Below are positions 28,024 through 38,043 of a stretch of DNA of 64,000 nucleotides, in pieces. The DNA comes from Pseudoduganella aquatica. Lineage in GTDB: Bacteria > Pseudomonadota > Gammaproteobacteria > Burkholderiales > Burkholderiaceae_D. Position 1 is the stretch's first letter. Every line of letters starts with the position of its first letter. The stretch spans positions 79,849-143,848 of the forward strand of contig NZ_WWCU01000014.1 of NCBI RefSeq assembly GCF_009857595.1. The letters run 5' to 3'. Made by a program: the position numbers and the translations under genes. A model generated the notes under the pieces. It searched no databases. It was not told the DNA's origin and worked only from the letters and a program-made list of their open reading frames with translations.

Positions 28024-29598
28024 TTATCGGCCGGCCCGGCCCGCCGGCGCCGCCCAGCGTTCCAGCAGTTCAAACAGGCCTTGCGTCAGCAGGGCCAGCA
28101 CAGCGGCGGGCAGCGCGCCCGCCAGCAGCATGTCGTTGTCGTTCAGCGCCAGGCCGATGGTGATGCGTTCGCCGTAGCCGCCTGCGCCGATGAAGGCCGC
28201 TATCGTGGCCGTGCCCACGCTCATCACCGCAGCCGTCTTCACGCCCGCCAGTATCACCGGCATGGCCAGCGGCAATTCCACATGCACCAGCTGGTGCCAT
28301 CCTCTCAATCCCAATCCTTGCGCCGCCAGTTTCAGGCCGGGCGGAACCTGGCCTATGCCGGTGCAGGTGTTGCGCACGATGGGCAGCAAGGCGTACACGA
28401 ACAGCGCCACCAGGGCTGGCGCCGTGCCTATGCTGCCCAGCAGCGGGATCATCATGGCCAGCAGGGCCAGCGAGGGGATGGTCTGCAGCACGCCGGTCAG
28501 CGCGAGCACTGTCTGGCGCAGGCGCGGCACGTAGGCGGCCAGCACGCCTAGCGGCACGCCCACGGCGCAGGCCAGCGCCACCGCCAGCAGCACCAGGGTG
28601 ATGTGCTGGCGCGTGAGCGTCCACAGGCTGGCGTCGAAGATTTTCGCGAGCAGGCCGGGGCGCGCGGCTGGAGCCGTTGTCGCGGCGGCGGCGGCTGGCG
28701 CGGATGCGCGGGAGCTGGCCTGGGCTGCGAGCCAGGCGGCAGCGACCGAGGTGAAGTTCTTGCCCTCGACTTCGGCGGCGGCGTTCATGGCGATCATGCC
28801 GGCGGCGGAGATGCGGCCTTCGAGCTGCTGGATGGCGCGCCAGGCGGCGGGGAAGCGCTGCGCGGCGTCCAGGCGGTAGAGCAGCACGGCGTCGTAGCGG
28901 GGGAAGTAGCCTTTGTCGTCCTCCAGAACACGCAGGCCGTATTGGCCGATCTTGGCGTCCGTGGAGTAGATGTCGATCACGTCCACCTGCTTCTGCGCCA
29001 GCGCTTCGTAGGCGACGCCGTGATCCAGCCCCATCGGCTTCTGCGCCAGGCCGTAGCGCTGGGCGAGCCCGGGCCACCCGTCAGCGCGGCCGATGAATTC
29101 GTGCGACAGGCCGAACTTGTAGCCGCCCTGCCCCGCCAGCGCGCTCAGTGTGCGCGCGCCGCCGTCTCCGCGCGTGGCCAGCGCGTACGTGTTGTTGAAG
29201 CCCAGCGGCACCGCCACGCCCAGCCCCATCGGCGCCAGTTCGCGCCGCAGCTGCTCCAGTGGCGCAGGCGTGCTGCGCTTCAGGATTTCGAACGCGATGG
29301 TGCCCGTGTATTCGGGGTAGACGTCAATCGACCCAGCCTTGAGCGCGGCCAGCACAATCGCTGTGTTGCCCAGCCCCTGCTTGTGTTCCGCCCTGGCGTG
29401 CGGCGCGGCGGTCTGCAGCAGTATTTCGCCGAGGATGTAGGATTCGGTGAAACGCTTGGAGCCTATGCGCAGAACACCGTCATCCGCCGCAGCCAGCGGC
29501 GGCGCGGCGAGCAGCGCAACGGCAAGCGAGAAAGCCAGCGGAAACGCGCCGGCCAAACGCAGGAGCGCGCGCAGGCGGGCTTGCAGATAAGCCCGCAA
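28024..29598 (-). CDS. Osmoprotectant ABC transporter, fused binding protein and permease
   Basis: A 524-residue fusion. After a signal-anchor segment, residues 40-290 are an OpuAC-type quaternary amine binding domain (RIGSKRFTESYILGEILLQ; QGLGNTAIVLAALKAGSIDVYPEYTG). From about residue 325 a BPD permease with six helices follows, including the EAA-like GLKLAAQGLGLRGWHQLVHVELP region. The start codon is TTG, 1 base after the upstream protease stop (TGATTTG), so translation is probably coupled. No ATPase gene is adjacent, so the full glycine betaine/choline transporter must draw on a gene elsewhere. Confidence 0.88.
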   Translation of the reverse strand: MRAYLQARLRALLRLAGAFPLAFSLAVALLAAPPLAAADDGVLRIGSKRFTESYILGEILLQTAAPHARAEHKQGLGNTAIVLAALKAGSIDVYPEYTGTIAFEILKRSTPAPLEQLRRELAPMGLGVAVPLGFNNTYALATRGDGGARTLSALAGQGGYKFGLSHEFIGRADGWPGLAQRYGLAQKPMGLDHGVAYEALAQKQVDVIDIYSTDAKIGQYGLRVLEDDKGYFPRYDAVLLYRLDAAQRFPAAWRAIQQLEGRISAAGMIAMNAAAEVEGKNFTSVAAAWLAAQASSRASAPAAAAATTAPAARPGLLAKIFDASLWTLTRQHITLVLLAVALACAVGVPLGVLAAYVPRLRQTVLALTGVLQTIPSLALLAMMIPLLGSIGTAPALVALFVYALLPIVRNTCTGIGQVPPGLKLAAQGLGLRGWHQLVHVELPLAMPVILAGVKTAAVMSVGTATIAAFIGAGGYGERITIGLALNDNDMLLAGALPAAVLALLTQGLFELLERWAAPAGRAGR

Positions 29599-29599
29599 A

Positions 29600-32251
29600 T
29601 CAGGCGCCCGCGCGCATCATCGGCGCTTTCAGGGCCTGGCTCAGCGTTTCATAGCTTTCGGCCAGGTGGGCTCTCGCCTCGTTGCTGAGGGAGCCGGAAC
29701 CAGTGTGGTTGCCAAATAAGGCGCCGCGTATATCGCGCTGCAGCGCCAGCGCCTGCTGCCGCTGCAGGCTGCGCGCGTCGGCCCGCGTACCGGGCGAAAC
29801 GCGCAGCAGCGACGAGGCCACCCGCTTCAGGTGTTCGCGCTGCAGATTGCGCCGCATGCTGTTGATGTCCTTGCCGGTTTTGAGCTCGCTCCACACCGCC
29901 GACTGCACCGTGGTGTACAGCTCGTCCAGCGCCAGCGCCTTCTTCGGCTTGTCCACCTTTTCCTGCGAATCGAGCAGGCGGCCGGCCACCGGGTCCGACA
30001 TCAGCTGGTCCAGCGCGGCCGATTGCAGCGACAGCACATAGCTGCCCACGGAAACGTCCGGCTTGAAACGCGCCATCAGCTGGTCGCCGCCCAGGCGGCT
30101 CACCATGTCCGGCGCGAACTTGAAGCTGTCGGCGCGGAACAGGTTGTTGGTCAGCAGCTTGAGCGCGGCGCGCTGGCGCTCCACAGACACCGGCGTGAAC
30201 GTGGCGCGGCCGGTTCCCGCGTGGTCGCGCAGGTGCGTTACGCCGCCCACGTATTTCACCACCACCGGCATCACGCGCGCGAACTGCGAGAAGCCGTGTT
30301 CAAAGCTGCGGCGCAGCGACTCGTAGCTTTCGCCCGGCTTCAGGCGGCGGGTCTGCACGCGGTCCCACAGCTCGCGCGACATGGCCAGCCGGCGCTGGAA
30401 GTAGGCCAGCGGATCGTCTCCCAGGTCGAAGACATTCACGCCGGGGTCGGACACGCCTCCATACGCTTCCTGGTCGGTGCCGAACGCCAGTTGCGGTTCA
30501 TTGGAGCGGCTGGCGATGCGCGCCAGTTCGTCCTTCTCCTGTTCCGGCGCGATAGGCTTGTAGGCGTATTCGATGGCCCAATAGTCGTATGGCCCCAGCA
30601 CGGAGGTGACGTATTCGCCCTGCTGCTCGCCCTTCACGGCCAAGTTGAAGGGCGTGTAGTCCATGACGGAGCCGGTCATGCCGTTCTTGGCGGTGAAGGC
30701 CTTGTCCTGCAGCTGCTTCAGGCTGTAGATGGTGGACGAACGGAAGTTGTGCCGCAGGCCCAGCGTGTGGCCCACCTCGTGCATGATGATGGAGCGCACA
30801 TAGGCTTGCGCCAGCGCCTCGGCTTGCGGGCTGTCCATTTCGAATTCGCCGCGCGCTTCCATCAGATCCATCGCGAAGCCCATTTCCTGTGCCGACGCCA
30901 TGCCGTAGTCGCAGCGCGCTTCATTGTGTTCCAGGCCTAACTGCTCGGCGCCGAAGCGCGTGTCCTCGCTGGCCATGCGGCGCGCGCTGCGGGCGAAGGA
31001 ATCGCTCATGCCGATGTCGGCATCGAGGATCTCGCCGCTGCGCGGGTCCACCTGGCTGGGGCCGATGGCGAAGCCCGCGTCCACGCCCGCATACCAGCGC
31101 ACGGAAGCATGGCGCGCATCCATCGTGTCGAAGGTGTCCGTGGCTTCCTGCTGCCTGACCACGATGGCGTCCTTGAAGCCGATGCGCTCGAAGGCCGCGT
31201 TCCAGGCCAGCACGCCCTGCTTCACCGACTCGCGGTACTTCACGGGGATGTTCTTGTCCAGCCAGTAGACGATGGGCTGTTTGGGTTCGGACAGGGCCAG
31301 CGCCGGGTCCTTCTTCTCCAGGCGCCAGCGGTTCACCGCATGGCTGGTCTGCTCGGGCTTGAGGTCGTCCGTGAAATCGAAGCTGGTGCTGACGAAATGG
31401 CCGATGCGGTCGTCCGCCGCGCGGGCCGGCATGGGCTGCTCGGGCAGCGGCATGAAGCTGTAGTAGAAGCCGAGGAACATGCTGCGCGGGTCCGGCAGCG
31501 TGAACGGCGGCGGTGCAAAGATCGCGGTGGGCAGGGCCACCAGCGGCGTGGCGGCCACGCGCGGCACAAAGTAGTGCGCGTTCACATGCAGGCCTGTCAT
31601 GCCGTCGTCGCTGCGGATGTTGCCGAAGCTGCTGTTGCGCGGGTCCAGCGTGTAGGCCATGCGGAAGGCCGATTCCAGACGGGTACTGTAGCCGGGAATG
31701 TCGGCGAACAGCAGCGCGTTCGCTTCCACCAGCACGCCCTTGCCTTGCGGATTGGGCGCGCTGGCCACCGGCGCGGCGCTCAGCAGGCTGTCCGAGAAGC
31801 CCTGCGCCACGGCCAGCGCCTGCGGCGTGCCCAGCTTGGCGCGATAGGTGGTGTTCAGGGCGATGAGCTGCACCAGGCTGCCGATCTTGCGGAACATGAC
31901 GACCGCGCTGCGCGTCATCTGGCCACCGTACACGCCGCGTTCGCCTATGCCGCTGGCCGTGTTGACGGACATGAAGAAGGGCTGGTCGAACTGCTCGGGC
32001 TTCAGCTCCAGCCAGACCTTCTCGTCCTTCTGGTACAGCGCGAAGAAGCCCGGCAGGCGCTGCGCGCCCTTGATGATTTCAGCGAAGGGCTTGGGGGCGG
32101 CGGCGTCCGGCCGGGGCGCGCCCGGCGCGGCGGCGGGCACGGTCGGTTGCGCGGGCGTGGTGGCCACCAGCGGCACATCGGGGACCGGCGGGGATTGTGC
32201 GTAAGCGTGGGTGCTCAGGGCCAGCAGGACGGCAAGGCGGATCGGTCGCAT
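29600..32251 (-). CDS. Secreted zinc metalloprotease (DUF5117/DUF5118 type)
   Basis: An 883-residue exported protein. A short signal peptide ends near THAYAQ and a Pro/Ala linker follows. The zinc site is HEVGHTLGLRHNF (His491, Glu492, His495, with a third His in RHNF), the metzincin-like motif seen in DUF5117/5118 proteins of proteobacteria and Bacteroidetes. Conserved upstream parts are RLPGFFALYQKDEKVWLEL and the long beta region with DPRNSSFGNIRSDDG. It probably acts in periplasm or outside. It precedes the osmoprotectant transporter gene on the same strand. Confidence 0.9.
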   Translation of the reverse strand: MRPIRLAVLLALSTHAYAQSPPVPDVPLVATTPAQPTVPAAAPGAPRPDAAAPKPFAEIIKGAQRLPGFFALYQKDEKVWLELKPEQFDQPFFMSVNTASGIGERGVYGGQMTRSAVVMFRKIGSLVQLIALNTTYRAKLGTPQALAVAQGFSDSLLSAAPVASAPNPQGKGVLVEANALLFADIPGYSTRLESAFRMAYTLDPRNSSFGNIRSDDGMTGLHVNAHYFVPRVAATPLVALPTAIFAPPPFTLPDPRSMFLGFYYSFMPLPEQPMPARAADDRIGHFVSTSFDFTDDLKPEQTSHAVNRWRLEKKDPALALSEPKQPIVYWLDKNIPVKYRESVKQGVLAWNAAFERIGFKDAIVVRQQEATDTFDTMDARHASVRWYAGVDAGFAIGPSQVDPRSGEILDADIGMSDSFARSARRMASEDTRFGAEQLGLEHNEARCDYGMASAQEMGFAMDLMEARGEFEMDSPQAEALAQAYVRSIIMHEVGHTLGLRHNFRSSTIYSLKQLQDKAFTAKNGMTGSVMDYTPFNLAVKGEQQGEYVTSVLGPYDYWAIEYAYKPIAPEQEKDELARIASRSNEPQLAFGTDQEAYGGVSDPGVNVFDLGDDPLAYFQRRLAMSRELWDRVQTRRLKPGESYESLRRSFEHGFSQFARVMPVVVKYVGGVTHLRDHAGTGRATFTPVSVERQRAALKLLTNNLFRADSFKFAPDMVSRLGGDQLMARFKPDVSVGSYVLSLQSAALDQLMSDPVAGRLLDSQEKVDKPKKALALDELYTTVQSAVWSELKTGKDINSMRRNLQREHLKRVASSLLRVSPGTRADARSLQRQQALALQRDIRGALFGNHTGSGSLSNEARAHLAESYETLSQALKAPMMRAGA

Positions 32252-32335
32252 GATGTGTGTGCCAATGGCGCAGATGGGATTGCATTAATGTACACGATCG
32301 GCAAAGTCCGGAAGGAAATTTACCGGCGGCGCATT

Positions 32336-32366
32336 GGCGGGTTACGCTACGCTAACCCGCCCTACG
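32336..32366. repeat. Dispersed palindromic repeat
   Basis: Form GGCGGGTTACG-CTACG-CTAACCCGCCCTACG, in the gap between the protease promoter region and the hutI end. Confidence 0.9.
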
Positions 32367-32397
32367 GAATGCCAATTCGACCACAAGCATACGCAAT

Positions 32398-32430
32398 CGT
32401 AGGGCGGGTTAGCGGAACGCGTAACCCGCC
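32398..32430. repeat. Dispersed palindromic repeat overlapping the hutI end
   Basis: Inverted partner of the previous copy, 31 bp away. It supplies the hutI stop codon: the last residues GYAFR are encoded by the repeat (TAA at 32409-32411). Confidence 0.9.
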
Positions 32431-33653
32431 AGAGCCGCCTGCGGCAAACGCCACACACCGCCATTGACCACGCCCCGGCACGGGTTGTAGCCAAAGGAAT
32501 AGGACAAATCCGCAGGGCGCGCAATATCCCACAGCGCGAAATCCGCGCGCTTGCCCACTTCCAGCGTCCCGATCTCATCCTGCCGCCCCAGCGCGCGGGC
32601 GGCATGCACGGTGCAACCCGCCAGCGCTTCGAGCGGCGTCAACCGCCACAGCGTGCAGACCATATTCATCGCCAGCAGCAAGGACGTCATCGGCGACGTC
32701 CCGGGATTGTTGTCTGTAGCGACGGCCATCGGCACACCCGCCGCGCGCAATTCGGCCACGGGCGGCGGCACGGTGTCGCGCAGGAAGTAGTAAGCGCCCG
32801 GCAGCAGCACCGCCACCGTGCCGCCCTGCTTCATGGCGGCGATGCCTTCCGCGCTCAGGCGCTCAAGGTGGTCGGCGGACAAGCCGCCGTAATGCGCCAC
32901 CAGCTCCGCGCCGCGCATGTCCGACAGCTGCTCGGCGTGCAGCTTGACCGGCAGGCCCAGCGCAGCGGCGGTGCGGAACACGCGCGCGGTCTGCTCGAGG
33001 TTGAAACCTATGCATTCGCAGAAGGCGTCCACCGCGTCCACCAGCCCCTGTTCGGCCAGCACCGGCATCATGGCGCAGACTGCGTCCACGTAGTCGTCCG
33101 CGCGGCCGGCGAATTCCGGCGGTACCGCGTGCGCGCCGAGGAAAGTGGTGGCCACGTTCACCGGCAGCAGCTCGCCCACGCGGCGCGCCACGCGCAGCAT
33201 TTTCGCTTCCGATTCCAGCGTCAGCCCATAGCCGGATTTGATCTCCAGCGTGGTCACGCCCTCGGCCAGCAGGCTGGCGATGCGCGGCAGGCTTTGCGCA
33301 TACAGTTCCTCGTCCGATGCGGCGCGCGTGGCGCGCACGGTGGACATGATGCCGCCGCCGGCCTTGGAAATATCCTCGTAGCTGGCGCCGTTCAGCCGGG
33401 CCTCGAATTCGTCGCTGCGGTTGCCCGCATGGACGATGTGCGTGTGGCAGTCGATCAGGCCGGGCGTGAGCCAGTGGCCGCCGCAGTCATGCACCGCTGC
33501 CGCAGCGCCTGCAGCGGCCGCATCGTCCGCCGCGCCCAGCCAGGCGATGCGCCCGTCCTTCACGGCGACGGCGCCGCAGCGCAGTTCGCCGTACCCCTCA
33601 ACCATCGTGGCCAGATGCACGTTGGTGTACAACACGTCCCAGGCAGCGCTCAT
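32409..33653 (-). CDS. hutI: Imidazolonepropionase
   Basis: A 414-residue amidohydrolase, third step of histidine breakdown (imidazolonepropionate to formiminoglutamate). The metal site begins [20 protein letters not shown]; other parts are [28 protein letters not shown] [15 protein letters not shown], the [12 protein letters not shown] loop and the catalytic Asp in [11 protein letters not shown]. The start ATG at 33653 directly follows the hutD stop. It is the last gene of the operon; its stop codon lies inside a palindromic repeat. Confidence 0.97.
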   Translation of the reverse strand: MSAAWDVLYTNVHLATMVEGYGELRCGAVAVKDGRIAWLGAADDAAAAGAAAAVHDCGGHWLTPGLIDCHTHIVHAGNRSDEFEARLNGASYEDISKAGGGIMSTVRATRAASDEELYAQSLPRIASLLAEGVTTLEIKSGYGLTLESEAKMLRVARRVGELLPVNVATTFLGAHAVPPEFAGRADDYVDAVCAMMPVLAEQGLVDAVDAFCECIGFNLEQTARVFRTAAALGLPVKLHAEQLSDMRGAELVAHYGGLSADHLERLSAEGIAAMKQGGTVAVLLPGAYYFLRDTVPPPVAELRAAGVPMAVATDNNPGTSPMTSLLLAMNMVCTLWRLTPLEALAGCTVHAARALGRQDEIGTLEVGKRADFALWDIARPADLSYSFGYNPCRGVVNGGVWRLPQAALAGYAFR

Positions 33654-34247
33654 TTACTCGTCTTCTTCGTCATTGGGGATGATGTCGACGATGAACACCG
33701 TGGCGCTTGCCGCCTCCAGCGTCCACACGTCCTCGGTGCTCAGCACCACCGCGTCGTAGCGCACCATGGCTACGCGCTCGTCGGCGCTGATGATGGCCAG
33801 GCTTTCGCCTTCGGCCAGGAACACGATGGTGGTGGCGCTGCGCCGCTCCAGCGTGGAGAAACCGCGCACCACGCGCCGCTCCAGCTGGTGGCTGCAGCGC
33901 GCGCGCCGCGTCATCACGTTAAAGTCGGTGGTCGGGGCGTCGCCCACGGTCGCTGATACGGCAAGTTCGCCCGGGAAGGCCACCACCGGCTCGCGCTCGC
34001 TAAGCGCCACCTTGCGCTCGTTGCCCACGTCCAGCACCACGCACGGCCCGCTCACCAGCGTCAGCGTGCGGTCGATGCCGGGGAAGAGCGAGAACGGCCC
34101 GCTGTGCGCGATCGTCGCCAGGCTGATGCGCCAGTCGAAGTTGTCGAAGGTGGCGCCGTTGGGCGCGATGGCGATCTCGGTGGTGCTGCCGCCGCCGTTC
34201 TTCCATGGCGTGGCGTGCAGGCTTGCGTACTGTATCAGCTTGCTCAT
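33654..34247 (-). CDS. hutD: HutD family protein
   Basis: A 197-residue cupin-like protein, small member of hut operons; in Pseudomonas it is thought to limit hut expression, but the mechanism is unclear. Signature segments are TPWKNGGGSTTEIAIAPNGA, FDWRISLATIAHSGPFSLFPG and LTLVSGPCVVLDV. The start codon overlaps the hutF stop (TAATG) and the stop abuts hutI. The tail is acidic (IPNDEEDE). Confidence 0.93.
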   Translation of the reverse strand: MSKLIQYASLHATPWKNGGGSTTEIAIAPNGATFDNFDWRISLATIAHSGPFSLFPGIDRTLTLVSGPCVVLDVGNERKVALSEREPVVAFPGELAVSATVGDAPTTDFNVMTRRARCSHQLERRVVRGFSTLERRSATTIVFLAEGESLAIISADERVAMVRYDAVVLSTEDVWTLEAASATVFIVDIIPNDEEDE

Positions 34248-35653
34248 TACCGGAACTCCCGCAGTTCGGCCAGCGTCTGTTTGAAACGCGCGGCGATGGC
34301 CTGTTGCGCCGCGTGCTTCTGCTCGCGCACCACCCACTGGCCGCCAGCCAATACATGCTTCACCAGATTGTCGTTACCGCTGAATACCAGCGTGCCGAGG
34401 ACTTCATCCACCGCCACGCCGTACAGATTGGGGTGGCCGTCGTCGAGCACGACGATGTCCGCCCGCTTGCCCGCCTCCAGCGCGCCCACCGCGCGCCCCG
34501 CCGCCTGCGCCCCGCCTTGCAGGGCCGACTGCCACAGGAAGTCGCCCACGTTGCGCTGCGTGGCCGACACCGCGATATTGCGGCGCTGCTGCATCAGGCG
34601 CTGGCCGTATTCCAGCCAGCGCAGTTCTTCCACGGCGCTCTGCGAAATATGGCTGTCGCTGCCGATGCCGAATCGCCCGCCGTGCGCCAGGAAGGGCTCC
34701 AGCGGAAACAGGCCGTCGCCCAGGTTGGCCTCGGTGGTCGGGCACAGGCCCGCCACGGCGCCGCTCCGGGCGATGGACTGCACTTCGCCGTCCACCAGAT
34801 GGGTGGCGTGCACCAGGCACCAGCGGCTGTCCACCTGCACCTCATCATACAGGTATTGCACCGGGCGCCTGCCGCTGAATTCCAGCGACTGCCGCACTTC
34901 GCCCTGCTGCTCGGCGATATGGATGTGCACCGGGCGATTGTGCGGCAAGCTGGCCAGCACTTCCTTGATCTGGGACACGGAAGCGGCGCGCAGCGAATGC
35001 GGCGCCACGCCCACTTCGGTCTGCGCGTCGCGCAGGGTTTCCAGCCCGCCGATAATCTTCAGCACATCCTGCGCGTCCGTCTTGAAGCGCTGCTGCTCGG
35101 GCTTGAGCGGCTCGCTGCCGAAGCCGGCGTAGCTGTACAGCACCGGCAGCATGGTCATGCCGATGCCGGCCAGCCTGGCGCCTGCGATCACGCGCTCCGC
35201 CGTTTCGGCCGGGTTGGCGTACATGGCGCCGTCCGGCGCGCGCTGCACGTAGTGGAATTCGCACACCGAGGTGTAGCCGTGGCGCAGGCATTCGCTGAAC
35301 AGCTGCGCGGCGATGGCTTCCATGTGCTCGGGCGTAATGTTGCGGGCAAAGCGGTACATGAGGTCGCGCCAGGTCCAGAAGCTGTCTGCGACGTTGCCGG
35401 CTGCGTCGCCGGCCTTCTCGGTCAGGCCGCCCAGGGCGCGCTGGAAGCTGTGCGAGTGCAGGTTGACCATGCCGGGAATGGCGTATTCAGCCAGTTCCAC
35501 GCCGGCCGGGTGCAGGGCCTTGGGCGTGACATCGATCAGCTCGCCGCCCGCGTCCCACTGCAGCAGCACGTCCTGCGCCCAGCCGGACGGCAGCAAGGCG
35601 TTGCGGGCGAACAGCGCGCTGGCGGCTGCCCCGGATGCGGACGCGCCGCTCAT
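34247..35653 (-). CDS. hutF: Formimidoylglutamate deiminase
   Basis: A 468-residue metal-dependent amidohydrolase that deaminates N-formimino-L-glutamate to N-formyl-L-glutamate. The metal motif is GMVNLHSHSFQRALGG, with the later HIHIAEQQGEVRQSLE, VHATHLVDGE and GIGSDSHISQSAVEELR segments. It begins MSGASASG behind GGAGGGG, overlapping the hutG stop. Its presence with hutG shows the two-step formylglutamate route rather than direct HutG formiminoglutamase. Confidence 0.96.
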   Translation of the reverse strand: MSGASASGAAASALFARNALLPSGWAQDVLLQWDAGGELIDVTPKALHPAGVELAEYAIPGMVNLHSHSFQRALGGLTEKAGDAAGNVADSFWTWRDLMYRFARNITPEHMEAIAAQLFSECLRHGYTSVCEFHYVQRAPDGAMYANPAETAERVIAGARLAGIGMTMLPVLYSYAGFGSEPLKPEQQRFKTDAQDVLKIIGGLETLRDAQTEVGVAPHSLRAASVSQIKEVLASLPHNRPVHIHIAEQQGEVRQSLEFSGRRPVQYLYDEVQVDSRWCLVHATHLVDGEVQSIARSGAVAGLCPTTEANLGDGLFPLEPFLAHGGRFGIGSDSHISQSAVEELRWLEYGQRLMQQRRNIAVSATQRNVGDFLWQSALQGGAQAAGRAVGALEAGKRADIVVLDDGHPNLYGVAVDEVLGTLVFSGNDNLVKHVLAGGQWVVREQKHAAQQAIAARFKQTLAELREFR

Positions 35654-36447
35654 TGCCCCTCCCCGCTTGCCCACGCCGCAGCGGCCTGCGTGAGCCGGCG
35701 CAGCAGCGGCTGCACTTGTTCAGCCAGGTCGGGACGGTAGCCGTAGGGCGCCGCCTCGTCCATATACGTGGACTGGCACATCTCCAGCTGGATCGCGTGC
35801 ACGTTCTGCGCCGGCTTGCCGTAGTGGCGCGTGATGTGGCCACCCTTGAAGCGGCCGTTCACGGCCACGGTGTAGCCGCCGTGCGCCAGCGCCAGCGAGG
35901 CGATGGCGTCCGTCATGCCGGGCGCGCAGGAGGCGCCGTCGGCGGTGCCGAAGTTCAGGTCCGGCAGCTTGCCTTCAAAGAAGCGCGGCACCACGGAGGC
36001 GATGGAATGAGCGTCCCACAGCACCACGCGGCCGTGGATGGCCAGCAGCCGGTCCAGTTCCGCGCGCAGCTGGCCGTGGTAAGGCTGCCAGTACAGCGTC
36101 AGGCGGCGCTGCACTTCCGCCTCATCCGGCGCGCCGCCCTCGGGATACAAGGGCGCGCGGCCGAAGGTGTCCACCGGGCACAGGCCTGTGGTGTCCTGTC
36201 CCGGATACAGATTGGTGTTCTCGGGCGGACGGTTCAGATCGATCACATAGCGCGACCAGCGCGCCGACAGCGTGGACGCCCCCATCTCGCGCAGGAAACC
36301 GTACAGCTGCACCAGGTGCCAGTCGGTATCGGTCCTGACCGCAGCGGCGGGCGCGAAGCTGGCCGCGATATCGTCCGGGATGTCGGTGCCCACGTGCGGC
36401 ATCGACACCAGCAAGGGCAGGCTGCCTGCCGTGAATTGATAGTCCAT
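35650..36447 (-). CDS. hutG: N-formylglutamate deformylase
   Basis: A 265-residue enzyme that releases formate and glutamate from N-formylglutamate, completing histidine degradation. It shows the N-formylglutamate amidohydrolase family pattern: PLLVSMPHVGTDIPDDI, RTDTDWHLVQLYGFL, RYVIDLNRPPENTNLYPGQ, and the metal/active segment VLWDAHSIASVVP. HITRHYGKPAQNVHAIQLEM closes the fold. Its TGA overlaps the start of hutF (ATGA). Confidence 0.96.
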   Translation of the reverse strand: MDYQFTAGSLPLLVSMPHVGTDIPDDIAASFAPAAAVRTDTDWHLVQLYGFLREMGASTLSARWSRYVIDLNRPPENTNLYPGQDTTGLCPVDTFGRAPLYPEGGAPDEAEVQRRLTLYWQPYHGQLRAELDRLLAIHGRVVLWDAHSIASVVPRFFEGKLPDLNFGTADGASCAPGMTDAIASLALAHGGYTVAVNGRFKGGHITRHYGKPAQNVHAIQLEMCQSTYMDEAAPYGYRPDLAEQVQPLLRRLTQAAAAWASGEGQ

Positions 36448-36476
36448 CTGATCGTCCTCCGCGTGGCCGGTGCAGC

Positions 36477-38033
36477 TTAAGGATGCAGCGGCGTGAACAG
36501 GTGCTTGCAGCTGGCGCTCAGCTCGCCCTTCAGCACCAGCTGCTTGGCCGCCTCGATGTCCGGCGCGAAGAAGCGGTCCGCGTCGAAGAACGGCACCTGT
36601 GCGCGCAGCTGCGCGTGCACATGCTCCAGCTGCGGCGAGGTCTTCAGCGGACGGTGGAAGTCGATGCCCTGCGCCGCCGCCAGCAGCTCGATGCCGAGGA
36701 TGGCAGCCGTATTGTGCGCCATGTCGTCCAGGCGGCGCGCCGCGTAGGTGGCCATGGAGACGTGGTCTTCCTGGTTGGCCGAGGTCGGGATGGTGTCCAC
36801 GCTGCCCGGATGGGCCAGCGACTTGTTCTCGGACGCCAGCGCGGCGGCGGTCACGTGGGCAATCATGAAGCCCGAGTTCACGCCAGGATCGCGCACCAGG
36901 AAGGGCGGCAGGCCGGACAGGGTGGCGTCGATCAGCAACGCGATGCGGCGCTCGGAAATGCTGCCGATTTCGGCGATGGCCAGCGCCAGCGTGTCGGCCG
37001 CGAAGGCCACCGGCTCGGCGTGGAAGTTGCCGCCCGAGACCACCACGGCGCTGTCGCCGTCCTTGAACAGCAGCGGATTGTCGGTGACGGCGTTGGCTTC
37101 GATCAGCAGGGTGCGGCTGGCGTTGGCGATGATGTCCATGCAGGCGCCCATCACTTGCGGCTGGCAGCGCAGGCAGTACGGGTCCTGCACGCGCTCGTCG
37201 CCCACCAGGTGGGAGGCGCGGATGGCGCTGTCCGTCACCAGTTCGCGGTAGATGGCGGCGGCGGCGATCTGGCCCGGCTGGCCGCGCACTTCATGCACGC
37301 GCGCGTCGAAGGGCGAATCGCTGCCCTTGGCGGCGTCCAGCGACAGCGAGCCGGTGACCATGCCCGCTTCCAGCAGGCGCTCGGCCATGAACAGGCCGTG
37401 CAGCGCCAGGGCGTTGGACACTTGCGTGCCGTTGATCAGCGCCAGGCCTTCCTTCGCGGCCAGCACCACCGGCGCGATGCCAGCGGCCTTCAGCGCGTCC
37501 AGCGCGGGCATCAGTTCGCCCTTGTAGCGCACTTCGCCCACGCCCAGCATGGCCAGCGTCATGTGCGACAGCGGCGCCAGGTCGCCCGAGGCGCCGACCG
37601 AACCCTTGGCCGGGATGGCGGGCATCACGCCCTTGTTATACAGCGCCAGCAGCGTGTCCACGATGAGCGGACGCACGCCGGAATAGCCGCGCGCCAGGCT
37701 GCCGATCTTCATCAGCAGGATCAGGCGCACCACGGCGTCCGACAGCAGCTCGCCGGTGCCGACCGAGTGCGACAGGATGAGGTTGCGCTGCAGCTGTTCC
37801 AGCTTCTCGTCCGGGATGCGGGTCTTGGCCAGCAGGCCGAAGCCGGTGTTGATGCCGTAGGCGGCGTCGCCCTTGGCCACGATGGCGCGCACGGCGGCGG
37901 CCGACGCTTCAATGACCGGATACGCTTCGGCGGCCAGCGCGACGGGGGCGTGCGCGGTCCATACGGCGCGCAGCTCGGCCAGGGTCATCTTGCCGGGGTT
38001 CAGGGTCCAGCTGCTGTTTTGTGCTTGAGTCAT
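36477..38033 (-). CDS. hutH: Histidine ammonia-lyase
   Basis: A 518-residue enzyme that converts histidine to urocanate and ammonia. The MIO prosthetic group forms from Ala148-Ser149-Gly150 in [16 protein letters not shown], and the conserved [17 protein letters not shown] follows. The YGINTGFG loop near residue 59 holds the catalytic Tyr. Length is normal. It follows hutU by 10 bp and precedes hutG by 29 bp. Confidence 0.98.
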   Translation of the reverse strand: MTQAQNSSWTLNPGKMTLAELRAVWTAHAPVALAAEAYPVIEASAAAVRAIVAKGDAAYGINTGFGLLAKTRIPDEKLEQLQRNLILSHSVGTGELLSDAVVRLILLMKIGSLARGYSGVRPLIVDTLLALYNKGVMPAIPAKGSVGASGDLAPLSHMTLAMLGVGEVRYKGELMPALDALKAAGIAPVVLAAKEGLALINGTQVSNALALHGLFMAERLLEAGMVTGSLSLDAAKGSDSPFDARVHEVRGQPGQIAAAAIYRELVTDSAIRASHLVGDERVQDPYCLRCQPQVMGACMDIIANASRTLLIEANAVTDNPLLFKDGDSAVVVSGGNFHAEPVAFAADTLALAIAEIGSISERRIALLIDATLSGLPPFLVRDPGVNSGFMIAHVTAAALASENKSLAHPGSVDTIPTSANQEDHVSMATYAARRLDDMAHNTAAILGIELLAAAQGIDFHRPLKTSPQLEHVHAQLRAQVPFFDADRFFAPDIEAAKQLVLKGELSASCKHLFTPLHP

Positions 38034-38043
38034 GGGGTGTTCC

